NCBI RefSeq assembly: GCF_001522545.3
Contig: NC_031773.1
Coordinates: forward strand, 18,548,302-18,612,301
DNA length: 64,000 nt
Direction of reading: 5' to 3'
Source: Parus major
Lineage: Eukaryota; Chordata; Aves; Passeriformes; Paridae
In this document: positions 24,111 through 38,500 of the stretch, in pieces
Numbering within the stretch: position 1 is the stretch's first letter
How the letters are laid out: every line of letters begins with the position of its first letter
Position numbers and translations under genes: made by a program
Notes under the pieces: model-generated
Told to the model about the DNA's origin: nothing
The model's input: only the letters and a program-made list of their open reading frames with translations
Databases searched by the model: none

Positions 24111-27100
24111 CTGGGACAATGAGTATAACCACTAGACAGGCAGTGGCTGTGAAAGGAATGGCATTGAACATACCTAATGCCCCTGTCCCCATGCAGTCCC
24201 CTGGCACCAAGCTCCCTCAAAAACTCCATGTGACCAGGTGAAATCAAGGAAATTTCTGTTATGGAAAGAGAACATGGAAACCCAGCAACACAGTATATAT
24301 ACAGATAGGTATCTCTCCCTCAATATTTAAGGTCTTTTCAAAAGTCTATTAAACCCTTTTTACCACAGGTTTGTCAGGATGTCCCACAGCAGCAGTCAAA
24401 ATGTTTCTCTGCAAGCCTGTCTTTACTTACAAGAGTTGCTGGCTCAGCTCTAAACCCTCAGTTTCTACTCAGCTGCTGGGGAGGCCTGGTCTCCTGCTGT
24501 AAGTCTTTGTTTAAACAGTTTCATATTAAAGTAACCACAAGATGGGAACCAAGAGCAGATCCAAGAGTAAAGTCTTGGAAAGAGACACTCAGACCTAAAG
24601 CTAGAGCTATTTCTTTTTGTATTTTCCTTTTACCATCTAGATGCATGTTTATGTTACATTGAATTTCTGGTTAACAACAGAGGAAATGTGGGCTGATAAA
24701 TGAAATTTCCTCTGCAGCCATGCTCCTCTTTTTCCTAGCAGACCAAGTGTCTCATTTGGAGGTTCTGGCCCTGGACTTTAAACAGTTATAATTAAAACTT
24801 TATGATGTTCTGTTGTACTGCTTCCTTGGCAAATACATGTTAAAATAGGGATGTCATTTTCACTACAAATGGGAACTGAATTTTTGATTTTTACCCTCAG
24901 CATTGAAACAAATCCGTAAAATTTTATCTAATTTCTTTAAGCTTAAGTAGTGTAATTAAATTTTGTGAGTTATACAGCAAATTAAAATCTGTTAATCTCT
25001 AGGGGTTATATAAATGCTTTATGTTTGGGCCAATAGTAAATTGCAAGATACTTGGTGACAGATTTCATGTGCAAAGTCAAGGCAGAAGTCTTCTGAGGAG
25101 ATAATTTGCTAAATCAGCACATGTTATTTCCTAGTGTCTGGGCAGCAGCCGTGCTTGGGTGCTGCTGTCAGAGCAGCAGCACCATGGCTGCTCCAGACAA
25201 GAAGCCAGCGAGCCCACAGCCTCTGCACTGCTCCTGCCCAGCTGGCTTTGCTCTTGCCTGGGCTTGAACTGCCCCTCCTTGGAGGGCTCCTGGAAAGCAC
25301 TGAGCAGCCTCATCCTTTTGGTCACTAAAATGCACTGTCTATTCAGGAGGGTTGCCCACTTCCTTGTTTCTGCAAAACATTACCCAGCGAGACGTGAGAG
25401 CCCACGGATGTGCAGCCCTGGCCATGCAAGGCATGGCCACACAGGAGGGATCACTGATGATCTGCTGATTTCTCAGGAGCAGAGCACAGGTGAGTCAGGG
25501 CCCAGAGCTGCCAAAGGCAGAGGCATCCTCAGGGCAGTCAAACACAGCCAAAGGCCACGTAGACAATGCTTATCCTTAGTTGGGCCAGTCACTGACTTGT
25601 CCCGGCTCCCTTCCCCTCCACCCAAAGTTCACAGCCTGTGACATCCCTGCCTGCTGAGCCCTCCTCTGACATTCCACTCCATTTCTCTACCATATATCTC
25701 TTTGCACATAAAAACTGTTCTTCTCAAGGCAATTCTTACAGATACTGTGCCTAGGTTTCACTGTCTGCTTCTTAATTAACCAGTACCACAGGAGCAGATC
25801 AGTAATTTGAAGCAGTCGGTGCTGATTTCCTCTCTGCTCCAGCATCTATCGTCTGGAAGTTTAAAGTGAGCTGACATTTAGTGTGCTGTTGTGGACCAAA
25901 AATTCCTGCCAGGCATGTATGTGAGACCTGTCATGTGTCTGAAGCCTAATTTCTCTACCAGGGGCTGGTCTGTACCTCTGGTAGAATCTCCAGGACTGTT
26001 CCATGATGCAGAAGCTGCAATCACAACAGACGCACTCTGCAAATTGAACCAATGCACAGCTCACAGGTACAACAGGCAATTTTCTCCAGAATCACACTAC
26101 TCCTTGAAGCCAAACTGCCAGAGATGTTGTTATATCCTCTTCTCTCCCTCAGCCATCCTTATAACACCTCAGTCCCAGAGCTACAGATCCTCACCAAAGC
26201 ACCTGTCTGGCTGCAGCTCATCACCACAGCTGCCACAGAAGAGGCTGCAGCGCCATCCCAGCAATGAGGAAAACAGGGAGAGCCAGCAGGTGCCAAAACT
26301 GTTCACCAGCTCTGGAGACCCAGACTGAGTGGAATTTACCAGCTCACATGCAAGGTGCATTTTCCCCAGAGAGTAAAACTGTGCTTATGCACCATTGTCA
26401 TCTTCAGCTTTACCCACTGAATGTGCTAACGTTCAGCTACTTTGAAGTAAAATTAGACTAAAATTTACAGACCATTTCCTACCTCTGTGTGGCAATTATA
26501 TGGATGTGTTTACTCTTGCTAACATTAGCAAGAGTAAATTTAGCTCCATGCTAAATGTTAAGTCCCTCATTTTCACCGAAGAGCAAGTTTGCTTTCTCAC
26601 AGGATGGACACAAATACAAGACTGCCTGCCCCAGAGTACCTAACTCCTCCCAAATCCACTTTCTAGCCTCCTCCACCAATTTCTTGTATTCTCTGGAGTT
26701 GACTCCATTAGGAAACTCCTAAGAGACAGGAATACTAATGTCTTCATTGTAATGTTGAAAATTTAAATGTTCATTTCTTGTTTCTGCTTAGGAAGCCAGA
26801 GACCATGTGATAAGTGATACCAAATGTGTCCAAATAAACTATGATTGTGCTGAGCAATCTATCAGGTTATAGTAATAAATGACTACACAAACAGCTAGCT
26901 TTAATGATGTTTCCTCTGCAGATTTATAGCAGAAATAAAACCCTAAAGTATTTGGCTCCCAAGCAGCACAGACAAGACCTATTTAGCGTGGATGTCTGAT
27001 ACACACAGACTTTATGGCAGAGAAGCTGGTACACCTGAATGCAAACTGAGGATTTTATGGTATCATTTCCATTTTCTTCCTGCTGAATGTTAATAAAGCA

Positions 27101-30100
27101 GCAAATGTATGAATAAGATAACATAGTTTCTTTTAGCAGGCTGGCAATCAGCTAATTGACTTTCTATGTGCACTAGGTAATTTGTATGTGCTGGTCCAAT
27201 TATGTCGTACTCCTGGATAATAATGCCTAGTATTTAGCAGAACTGTTATTCCAATGACACATTCCCTCCAAATGTTTGTGTTAAAATGTCTTCCTCTTGA
27301 TAGCTCCCTTAATCACCTTCTGAAATGTTAATATCTATCTGCCATTATGTTGATCTATTAAATACTCTTGTTTTAATTAGAGAGTTCAAAGGCAAAAGCT
27401 TTACAAATGAAATGGAGTAAACTCTCCTCTACATTAGCTTGGACCATTTATTTTGCCATCACTTGGGCTGGATGAGGAGCTGTTCCCACTGGCAGGAGTT
27501 CTGCTGGGCTGTCAGGATGGACCACCTGTCTTCAGCAAGGCAGAGGCAGCAAATTGGCCCTTGTCCTCAGAAAGGCTGTGACTGAAAGGCCACCTTCCTG
27601 CTGAGTGTCCTCCATCACAGCAAACTTGGTCAGCTGAAGCCTCTACTTCAGGGGCATAACCAAACCATCAACCACAGGCCACAGAAATTCAAGGGGAATT
27701 TAATATGGACTGCTTTATTCAGGCACAACACCTTTTTTATAACCTGAATTATTTTAATAATTTAGTATTAAGGTTAGCCAGAGAGTTCTGAGAGCTCATT
27801 ACTTTAGCACATGTGAAGAAAAAAAAATAAAAATAATGGAGTTGTAAAATATTTTTCAAAGTACTGCTTTTTCTGTCCCTTGCAGAAATGTTGGGGTGAA
27901 AATACCTGACACATATCCAGAAAAAGGGATGTGCAAGATAGAAAGAGAGAAGACAGTGGATACATATATGACATTAGTAAATGAAAATTCAGAGATAATA
28001 TAACAAAAACAGCTTTGCAATATTGTACAGGCAAGCAGCCTGCACAAAATTGTATGTTTACCCAAGATCATACAGGTAAAATGAAGAAGTTCTATACCTA
28101 AAAGTCTAAGAAGTGTAGGAAGTGCTATACCTGAACTAAATGTCAAGGTCAAATGCCACGATGCAACTTATTTCACACTCCTCTGTGAAATAAGTTTTCA
28201 TTGACCTTTCTGCATCACCTCTCTTTACCATGCTGTTTTCAACACAGTGGATAACAGATGCTGCTTTGGGGAACAGGATTTGGGGTAGAAACCCTAATGG
28301 ATTTTGTTGGGATATTAAGATGTAACATGTCTGATTTTGTTATTAATATATCTGTTGCCAGCTGAGTTGCCATACACAAAGAAATTCATATGGGCAAGCA
28401 TAACCTCTCCTCTGAGGGGTCTCGCATTTTTTAATTCAAAGGTAGCAATACAGGCTGAGCATACCTACACTCTGTATCCCAATTCTTGAGGTTTCTTCTT
28501 CAGCTAATGGTTTGTACAAGCCTGATGGCTTACAAGATATCAGGTTCAAGCCAGGCTACTTCCATACCTGTCTGACCTGCAGGAACCATTCCAGCACTAT
28601 CTGAGGCTGCATAAAAAAACCTTCACCTCTGACACTTTCAAGGTGGACAGTATGAGTACAAGTGGGTACACTGATTTATTCACCAGTTGCAGCAATTCCA
28701 CTGCCTTTCCATGGTGGTATGAAGTGAGGAATTCAGCTCACTTCTTACATTTCCTAGAAAAAATATACAATTAAAATGTATAGCAATTTTGGATCAGTGG
28801 GTAAGAACTTTGAAGTACCCAGATTTTCTCCCCTGTTTTAGGGTTCAGTGTTCTGAAGTGGGATGCAGTTCTTTCAGCACCAGTACTCCTTTACTGTTAA
28901 AACTGTCCTGCTCATTAAGATTCTTACTGCAGGAGAGACCAACAGAAGATCTGCTTGTGTCTGAACTGTATTGGGCTGAAAGGTGTTGCTCAGTATTCAT
29001 TTGTTCCCTGCTGGGAGCCGGCAGCTCTGCCCAGCAGCGCTAACTGACCAACGCCCTGTGTTTTCTGGTTAATATTCACACATATCCGTCATTATCACCA
29101 TTCAAAGAGATTAAATTTTCTAATTTGTTGCCATTATGTGTCATTCAATCATTTGGTAAGATTTAATATGATAAGTACTACTAAGAATCCCAGCCTGGCA
29201 ACTAGGTTTAATAACAGGCTTCCTAAATGAACTATTAGAGAAATTAATCAGAAAATACTTTACCTGCATATAGCATTCATTATGCATTCACCCAGTGGCA
29301 ACAATGAAAGGTTCAAGCCTTGCCTGAAGTTAGACTTAAGAATCAGCAAATGCATTTTTAACAGCTTAAAGCTAAAATCACCTTTTATGTAATTTGTTAT
29401 AGAGAAATAATCATAGCATTGGTCTTTCATGTAACTTGAAGAAACAGGCATTTATCTGACTTTTTTCATACTTTCTTTTATTACCATTTGTTATCAACTA
29501 TGGTAACTACATATCTTTGCATGTGTTGTACAGTCTTTTCTGTCAAGAGTTTTATAATCAGTTTCTGTAAGAAACTAAAATTTTTATATTGCAACATGAA
29601 ATCTAAACCTATTGCAAGTGTAGGTAACAGAAATGGAGAAAATGTTTCCAAAAAGCTTATATAATAGGATATGAATTAATCTCAATGATGGATGGGGAGT
29701 AAAAATTCTTTTTTACTAAGTTGTCTGGAAAGAACACCCTCCTAAGAGTAAGCAGTAATGTTTACTCTTTAACTATCACAAGTCAAATGTAGCTAAAAAC
29801 ATTAATCCCTCACTTGTGAGCCTTCACTCACAGCTTTGATGAATAACATATTAATATTGCACAGAAAGAACTTGGAACATTTTCTCATATACCTGTCATG
29901 TGTGCTTTGTGTTTATGCTAATTTATTTTATGGAATTAGACTGCTCCCAGTGGTACTGCAATGAAATCAGTGCAGTTCTGGTAATTGGATTTACCTTGCC
30001 AGAGGAAAGGTCAGCTTTCAAAGAAGAAGGAATTCTTTCACCTTTCCCTCTCTGATGTGTACATATAAAGCCTAAATTTCCATCTCCTTTGTTGACTGAC

Positions 30101-33100
30101 AAATTTACTACACTCTATCTGGAAAAAGAAAATAAAGAACCCAGAGTAACCCTTAGCTGAAAGCATTTTCAGGCTGCATTCAGGAATCACTTTACTCATT
30201 TCTGAAGTGCAGTCACCACAAGTGAAGTAAAATGGCTTTTCTAATAAGAAGCAGTGTCAGATAATTTCAAAGCAAAATTTCAGGAGGAATGGAGAGAAGT
30301 CAGGCTGTAATTACACCTGGTGAAAATTACCCATGACTGAAGGCTAATAGAACATTTCTTTTTAAGTCTCACAGGATTGCTTCAGAGACAGAAGGCAGCA
30401 GAGAATTCTCATCATGGGATAGGAGCAGATGAAGCAGAACAGAGTCATAAGAGCCAATCTTCTCTTATGGGAAGATCTTATCAGAAGGGACAGTGATGAT
30501 TTGGGCAGTCACCACACAGAGAGTGGGGCTGGCTCTGGGTGAGCTACCTCCAAACTGCTGAGCAGTTTGAAGCATGATACTGCACAATACTGCAGTTTTG
30601 GATTGGGCTATTTGGAGGTCCAAGCCCATCTCTGTGAAGCCCCATGGGTCCCTGCTTTCCCACATCAGCCCAAACAAGCAGTCACTCAGGAGTTTCCACA
30701 TCTCTGTACACAATCTGTCACATCCTCATGCTCTAAATTATCTGAACAAGTACATTCAAAAATATCCAGGGATCTCAAAAGTCCCCAGAGAAATTAAACA
30801 GCTCTTTCTAGGCAGGCTTTGTGGAATCTAAAGTAAAACTCCTTTTTGGAAAACACTAGTTTTGCATAAGCAGAATTTATACCATTGTGCTGGGAGGGCA
30901 GTTTCACCACCGGCATTCCAGGTAGGATAACTGAGTGCAGCTGGCAGCTCAGCCCATGTGCAGAATGCAGCTGCAGTGTGCAGCAGCCACAGTGCTGCTG
31001 GAGCCAGTCTTCCCCTCAGGGCTCTGTGTCTCTGTCTGCAACAAGGATTAAACACATTTTATTCATACATTTTCTGATGGGCAAGGTCAGTCTCTGAAAT
31101 TATGTGTATTGGATCGTGTCACGCCTGAATTCGAGAGTAAGTGACCCATGAAATTAAAGGACAGGTTCCAGTATTCACTCAGGACAGCCCACATTTCCCA
31201 AAGGCAAATCCACTCAGAAAATACTAGCTAGACTGAAGAAATTCTTGATAGGTGGAATAAAACTAAATTATATTTATATGAACTAAAAATTTTTAAAAAT
31301 TGCAAGTATAGCTTGAGTCCAGTGAAAAGGAAAAGTGGTAGTAGTTTCAGCCTGTTTTGGTTTTTATTTACATCAGAGAACAAGACAAAAAACAAAGAAA
31401 CAAAAATAATCCTATAGATGTATTATATCTTTGAGGAACTAAAACCGTAACATCAGTGATTAGGGCAGCTTATAGGGCACATCAAAAAACCAGCACTGTG
31501 GTATCTGCAAGGATCTGTCTGTTGCCAGGTTTTGGCAAGAATTTGAGTCATCTGAGGCACTCTGAGGGGAAAACAAGCTGTGAGGAATTGTCTCTTTCCA
31601 CAGCTGTGGTCATAGAGGTTCTCCCCTTATCCTCCCCCTCAGTATATAGTGTGAGACTGTTTACTGCAAGGTCTTGGAGACACACAAGTCTGCTCCTGCT
31701 CAGATCTGAAACCAGTTGGATTTGGTGATGTGGTGAGTGAGGGTCCACATGAGCTAATTGCAGTCTGCCCCTGTTATATGTGACTTTGGAGGAGCTTCCC
31801 AGAAATCCCAAATAATGTGACATGGTATCCAGTTGCCTGATCTGTCCCTTTCTAACTTGATAGCCACTAGCTTTTGGATATATCCATTGTATTGTTAAAA
31901 ACTTCCTGGAGTGTCTCCAGCTGTATAGGCATTTCTGTCTTTTTCATATTCTAATACATTCTCAGAAAATCATATAAGACCATCAGAATTTACCAGCCCA
32001 AACTTGCTCATTTGATGAATAGGAACAGTTGTGCATTCACTGAGAGACCAAAATTTGCTTGGCCTTATAGTCTCTCAGGAAGAGACTATCAGGGAGTAAA
32101 TAAAATAAAAATAAAAGGGAGACAAGAATTACTTTTTGAACACAAAAACTGCAGATGAGTGATGTTTGCATCAAGAAAAAAAAATTCATGTTAGCTTTCC
32201 AATGTCTAATAAAATTATGTCAATCACTGACCTTTTATCACACTTAAAGAGCCCTCTATGAAAATGTGTCCATGCATCATTTTAATCTGAATGGCAAGCA
32301 GAGTTCCTAGCAGTGATTTCTCCAACCTACCACACCTGCTTGGTATTTGAGGCCACAGTCTTGGTGTCAGCCCAGAGTACAAAGCAGAGATTTCCAGGAG
32401 AAAGAAAAAGAAACTTAGCATGAAACTGTATACTACATTTCTTTTTGCCAGAAATGGTGTTAATACCTGCCCTGTTGAAGTGCAAACATTTTCTTACATC
32501 GAACTTTGCAAAACACATAAAATAATCCGCCCAGAAATGATATGCCTGGCAGCAAGGTGAGCAACTGGCTTCTTGTCTGTTCTTTACATAAGGTGCTTTA
32601 TGTGCTCTACTTATTAAAAAAGAAAAAATTAAGGGATTGTGAAGCTAGCAATTGCATGTTTTACTTGCAGGTGCTTGTTTAAAATACAAGCAATAAACCA
32701 GGAAATCCTTACATAAGGGCATGATGAAAAGGTTTCTGGCATTTATAAGTTACCTGACATTGATTTTGATGTTTTCTTGGGTGTTCTTATATCTGTGTTT
32801 TTGGAGAGATGTTTCATTAACCTATTGAATTACTCTATTTGATCCAAATTTTAAATTCTTAGCTTAAGCATTTCTCTTCTCCTACTTCTTATTTTCTACC
32901 AAAAAAGTGCTACCTGGATTTCACAATTCAGATTTAGTCATGCCCAGTGAATGCAGGGCACTGTCAGACAGTAAAGGAATTAGGAATATGGTGGCTTGTA
33001 GTTTGACCTGGTTCCATTTTGGAGCATCCCAAATTTTCAAGCCCTATATCAAGTGACATGTCATCAACAAAAACAAGTATCAGAACAACTCTGAATTCCA

Positions 33101-34610
33101 GTAATCTCTCTCAAGGAGATCTGTGGCCCAGAACAGCCAAATTATTCCCTCTCGCATTCTCAGCATCTTCTCTATAGTCTAGAACAGTTGAAGTCTACAT
33201 GTCCAACACTGTTACTCCCTGAATTTGCTTGCAGCCTGCACTAGCACTAAGAATTTCACTGAAAGGAAAATTTCCCACTGTGCCTGTAAAGCTCCTATTT
33301 CCCAAAAATCACGGTCCCAGCAGGCAGTGTACTGTGGCAGAGTGCCTAAGGGTACCTCCTGAGATGATACCTTTGGTCTTCTGCTTTCTAAAATGTGTCC
33401 AAATGAATGAAAGTACCAGCTATAAGCACAAGGCATACCGTTCTGTAAGTGTGGGACTATTAACATCCAGTCATTCTACAGTAGCTTATTGTGAACAAAA
33501 TGTAGCTGAAATGCTCCAAAATACATTGTAACACATTTTCAAGATCAAGATTTTCTTAGCAGGTTAAAATTTATAACACATTTGCAATCAACTTTTATCC
33601 TGGCCTCTTCAGAGTGTGTAGCACATTCCCATGATACAGAAAATAAAAATGCAGGATTGTGTTTAGCCATATTCTATTACAAAAGCTGCTGCATGCCAAA
33701 GCAAGGCCTCAAGAACACTTGACTGGCCTGTCACATCTGTTGGTACTCAGTGGCTATTGTTTAACATCTGGTTATATTTTTCAAGAGTTTTCATTCAATC
33801 CTATGACCAGCAGTTTGGCTGGCGCTCACAATGGGTACAGTCATCCAAGCCAGTAAGAGCAGTGTGTAAACCCCAGAAGTGACATGCAGAGACACTTCAG
33901 TCAGCTCTGTGGGAACCATCACTGCAACCGGGAGCAGGGTTAGCTATGCCAGCATGTGCTCTGCCCCAGCTACAGAGAATTATGTGGGACTCACCAACTG
34001 AGATGTCTGCCTTCTGTCTGGGTCTCTGCTCCTGGCTATGCCATGGTTCTTGAGCCCTTCTAAGCTGAAAACAAGAATGGGTGAGGGAAGGACAACTGCA
34101 CAATAGGAACTCATACCGCTTCAACCCAAGTGCCTTTGCACTCAGCAAAGCATCAAATCAGACAGGCCACCTTGAGAATAGGAATAGAAGATGAATGATG
34201 TACAAAATCTCTGAAAACAAATATTAACTGACTTGTCCTGAAATTGCTGGACAAGATAGTGAAAAAAATCACTGCTTCCTGTCTCTGGCATACTGGGACT
34301 GAAATTAAACATTCGCCTTCCTTGCAAGTAAAAAAAGACATATTACAATGCATGTAATGCATGTAATAAATGCAGTGGGTACCCAGTGGCAATATCCTAC
34401 ACACTGTTTGCTTATGTAATGATTGTTCCTTCTCCCTCGGTTTCGGCTCAAACCTAAAGTGTGACTTCCATGTGTGTCAGCTCCGACAAGTGACCACTGT
34501 GTGATTAAACACAAGAATGAATGATTCTGCAAATGTAGACAACTCTGATACCCATAAAACTACATCTTGGGCATACTAAGTCATGCCACAAGAAACGTGA
34601 AGATAGCAAT
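24111..34610. other. Intergenic, no gene recognised
   Basis: About 10.5 kb of mostly AT-rich DNA. Open frames such as 25159-25641 and 25891-26328 are short, have no family resemblance and lack splice or promoter context. Small locally GC-richer patches occur near 25.1-25.6 kb and 30.9 kb but are not CpG islands. I see no RNA gene and no clear transposon in it. Confidence 0.5.
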
Positions 34611-34617
34611 TTCATGA

Positions 34618-34935
34618 CCCCCCCCTCAAGCCTTTTTGTGTCCAGGCTGAACAAACCCATCTCCCACAGCCTCTCTTCATGTACCACGTTGCCCAGGTTC
34701 CCAACAGGCTTAGTGGCCCTGGGCCAGATAAGTCACAATTTATCAACTGTATCTTGTCCAAAACTGGACACACTACTCCCAACACAACCTCATGAGTGTC
34801 AGAGACAAAGAACTAATATTTTCTTTGATCCTGCCAGCTACATTTCTGTTAATACCGTCCAGAATGTGGTTGGCTACCTTTGTCACAAGAGCACCCTGCT
34901 GACTCTTTCAACTCAGCCTCCACAGCTGTCAAGTC
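34618..34935 (-). mobile_element. CR1 LINE fragment, reverse orientation
   Basis: Begins 'ccctcaagcctttttgtgtc' then 'caggctgaacaaacccatc', and continues through blocks equivalent to CR1 '...aaaactggacacactactcc', 'gccagctacatttctg' and 'gttggctacctttgtcac'. The order matches the reverse complement of CR1 internal to the 3' end. It is diverged and contains small indels. Confidence 0.85.
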
Positions 34936-35309
34936 TTTTTCTGCAAACATGAGAATGGAATAAACTTCCCAAGCCTTCAAAAGTAATCCCAAGGAGTGAA
35001 TGTTCTACATTCAATTGAACTATTGAATTGAATCTACACTTTGACAAATTGAAACCCTGAGGTAACGTTCCCATTTCATATCAGCTCCTTACTCCTGAGC
35101 ATATACTCACTCATGTGAGCAAACTGCCCCTACAGCACAGTGCCAGCACAGCACAGATAACATTGCACTGATCCATTCTGTAGGAAATTATATGGACTAT
35201 AGAAACACAGCACCAAAAGCTGACCACACTACTTCCACAATCCCTGCATAAGTTAGCACGGATTTGGGAGCTGTGAGGCCTGCCTGCTCCCACTGCTATC
35301 CAGCAGACG

Positions 35310-35580
35310 GGACGGTCATCCTTAAGATCATCAAGTCCAACAATTAATCCAGCACTGCCAAGTCCACCATTAAACAATGTCCCTAAGTGCCACATCTACA
35401 TGTTTTTTAAACACCTCCAGAATGGTGACTCAACCACTTCCTTGGTAAGCTGCTCCAATGCTCTACCATCCCTTTGTTGTATAAATTTTTCCTAATATCC
35501 AATCTAAAACTCCCCTGCTGTGACTTGAGGCCGTTTCTGCTCATCCTGTTGCTGCTTCATGGGAGAAGAGAGTGTAAAAT
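35310..35580 (-). mobile_element. CR1 LINE 3' fragment, reverse orientation
   Basis: Reads 'gatcatcaagtccaacaatt', then 'ctccagaatggtgactcaac', 'ttttcctaatatccaatcta' and 'ttgaggccgtttctgctcat', ending 'tgggagaagagag'. This is the CR1 3' region in reverse complement. It lies to the right of the 34.6-kb piece but represents a more 3' part of the element, so the two are separate insertions. Confidence 0.85.
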
Positions 35581-38500
35581 ACTTTTTAAATCTCATTTGA
35601 AGCAGAATAGCATACCTTGAAAACATGTATATATAGAATAGAAATAATATGATAAAAGCCAAGAGGGAACAAAAAATACGAAATTCCCAAAAATGTAACA
35701 ACTAAGGACCTGACCATTGTACTACAATGACATAATTAAAAGCAGAAGAGGAAGAAGCAGCAGGGGAATTACATTAATGAAACTTAGATGGTACAATTGA
35801 GCAAACTCTGAAAAACAAATGGCTTAAAGGGAAGCAATTTTCTATATTATAGTTTCTGTGGGCATGCTAAATAATCTGTGTTTTGTATTATAAATTATTA
35901 TTAATAAATAATAATTAAATTATTAAACAGTGCAAGCTCAGAGAGAAATAGTGATGTCCTTTTTTTAGGGATGAAATATGTAGGAAGCACAGGAGAAATC
36001 TTACTGGATCCACCAGTAGGGACAGAATGGTTCTTCAACATCACTGCTAAGCCCCCTGCAAAAGAGCATGATGAGTGTCTTAAGACAAAAATTGAGTAAG
36101 AAATAAATGTGAATGTCATAAACACACATGGAACATCACATAGAATGGAAAGAAAGGATGACATCCCTGACACACAGGAAGCGTGACATTTACAACATAT
36201 GCTAGAAAGCTGGCTTTGAAACAGCACTCAGATCTTCATTTCTACTTGTCAGCTGTATTAACCAGGGGTATATCTCAATGCCCTCTACCAGGAGACTCAA
36301 AAATATCTGTATTCTGCTTTTAAGCCATGAGACTTATTTTCTGGGACCTTCATTTTTTATCCACTAAGTATCTAATAAGACATTTATTTTCTGATGATTT
36401 TGCTCAATGGTACCTTCTAAACTTTATTAATTAAATTATTAATGTAATCACTAGACCTGATCAAAACCCACTTATTTCCATATAAAATACCTAGTTTGTC
36501 TTCTAGTTTTCCAGAAAATTATCTTTTTAACAGAACAACAGCAACAACAATACCATAAAATCAACAAAGATGATATATGCAAGGGGAGTGGGGAGGGGGT
36601 GTTGCTTTGATAAGAAGCAAATATCTAATAAAAAAATAGCTATCTGAAATTATTGTTTAATTATTAAATTCCGCCAAATTTTTCATATCATTAAAAACTA
36701 GAAAAGTGCTGTTACTAAAACAGGAAGATCAAGAGGCTTTTTTTCAAAAACCTCTCCAACAAGGAGCTCAGACTCTGAAGGACTGACTGACCTTGGGGTG
36801 GGAAGCTAGAAAATAAAGGCATTTTTTCAAGGGAACACCTAAAGTAGCAGAAAACTAATAACTGAGATGAGCATTACAGATAATTACACTCTGGGAATAA
36901 GAAGTGGAGTTAGAGAAGTAGGTGGAAGGGCAAAATGGATAAGAAAGTGTGAATGTACCACACCGGTGGGAAATTTTGCAATGCAAAATTTGCAAAAAAA
37001 CCCCAAAGTTTCCCAGATTATGAGAGAGGTATATTCAGCCGTTGGACTTGTGCATTACTTACATGATTATTTTGGCTGAACTCTGCTCTGAAACTCAAGG
37101 TACTACTGCATCTGACAAACCTCCACCTCTATCTCTTCTGAGAGTTTCTAGGCAAGAATGGCAATACCTGGGATTACTGGGACACCAGTACACTGTGGCA
37201 AGGAACAAAGCATAATACTCCAGCACAACTACTGAGAAGAGAATCTTGTCCTAGAGGTGACTCTGCCAAGTCAAGGAACCAAACAGCAGAGGAACAGCCC
37301 AGAAAGGTGCCGTCAGAACAGCAGTAAAGCAGTAGAACTACTGTTACACATGCTGACATTTTAAACAAGATATTACAAATCCCAACCCTCCAGTCAGTCC
37401 TAGAAGTAACCAGATATACTCTCTGTGACCTGGAAGAAGTGAAGTTATCTGAAATTATTAATATTAAGCATGAAAGATTCCTTTCTTAGGTTTTGAGACC
37501 ACACCACTGCTCTAAAGTGCTTACCTTAAGATGATGCAACTCATGTAGACAGAGAAAAGCTGTAGAAACATTATTTTGGGAAAACTAGAAACATGAATTA
37601 CCAAGCAGTATTTGATCTATTTGTTGTAGTGTTAGGATGGAATTTGATAGTCTTTCAAGAAGTCAGTACCAAGGAGCTATCTGCCCTGGCAAATATGAGC
37701 ACTGCACCTCCCTTTACTTTGTTGTAGCCTTGCCCAAGACTCAAGATACTGTTCAAGACCAACAAATACAAATGTTGCGATGTATCAGTCTGAGTACCCT
37801 AATATGACATACCAGGGATAACATCTACAAAATGGGAATAGTCTAAGATTGAAGCTTCAAACACTACTTCACTCAAAACTCAACCAACCTAGAGTGACTC
37901 CAGACAAGAGGAGAATTGTACAGGAGAAGCAAAGCTGCACAGAAACCACTTCAAGCAAATTAGAGAGATCTTTATAGAATTAGACCATTTGAAATAATGT
38001 TTACTCTGATCATTTTAATTCTGTAGCCCAGAATTAAATTGTCTCCTCACAACAGAGTACTGTGTGCTAATTGCACATCAAAGCTAACGTGAAGGACATA
38101 ATACGTTCCTTAATTTGCTTCTTTTTTTCTGCCTCATCCACAAGCAAGTCCATGTATATGACTAATATGCTTCTGAAAAATGTGTATGTGTGATGGTATT
38201 CTCTCTGATAACATGGGACACAATATCCTTTGATATTTGCATTTTACTGGCTCAGAAGGTAGATGGGGTCAGTAGACGGCACAACAACGCAGGATTAAAT
38301 TGTGATATCTTAATTGATTTCTCAGCAAACTAAAATGCCATATTGAACTGACTGAAACTTTTGGGTTTGAATCACATAGAATTGAGTAGAATTATGTATT
38401 TTACCATTTTGAAGCACAATGCGTGTACAACCAATGAAATATTCATTACTGCTGTCAAAAGACAGCCTCTGAAACAGAAGGAAACAGAGAAGAACCATAG

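Noticed and set aside
25159..25641. 160-codon + strand frame in a GC-richer patch
   Set aside because: No family resemblance and no CpG enrichment. The opposite strand is also open, consistent with local composition.
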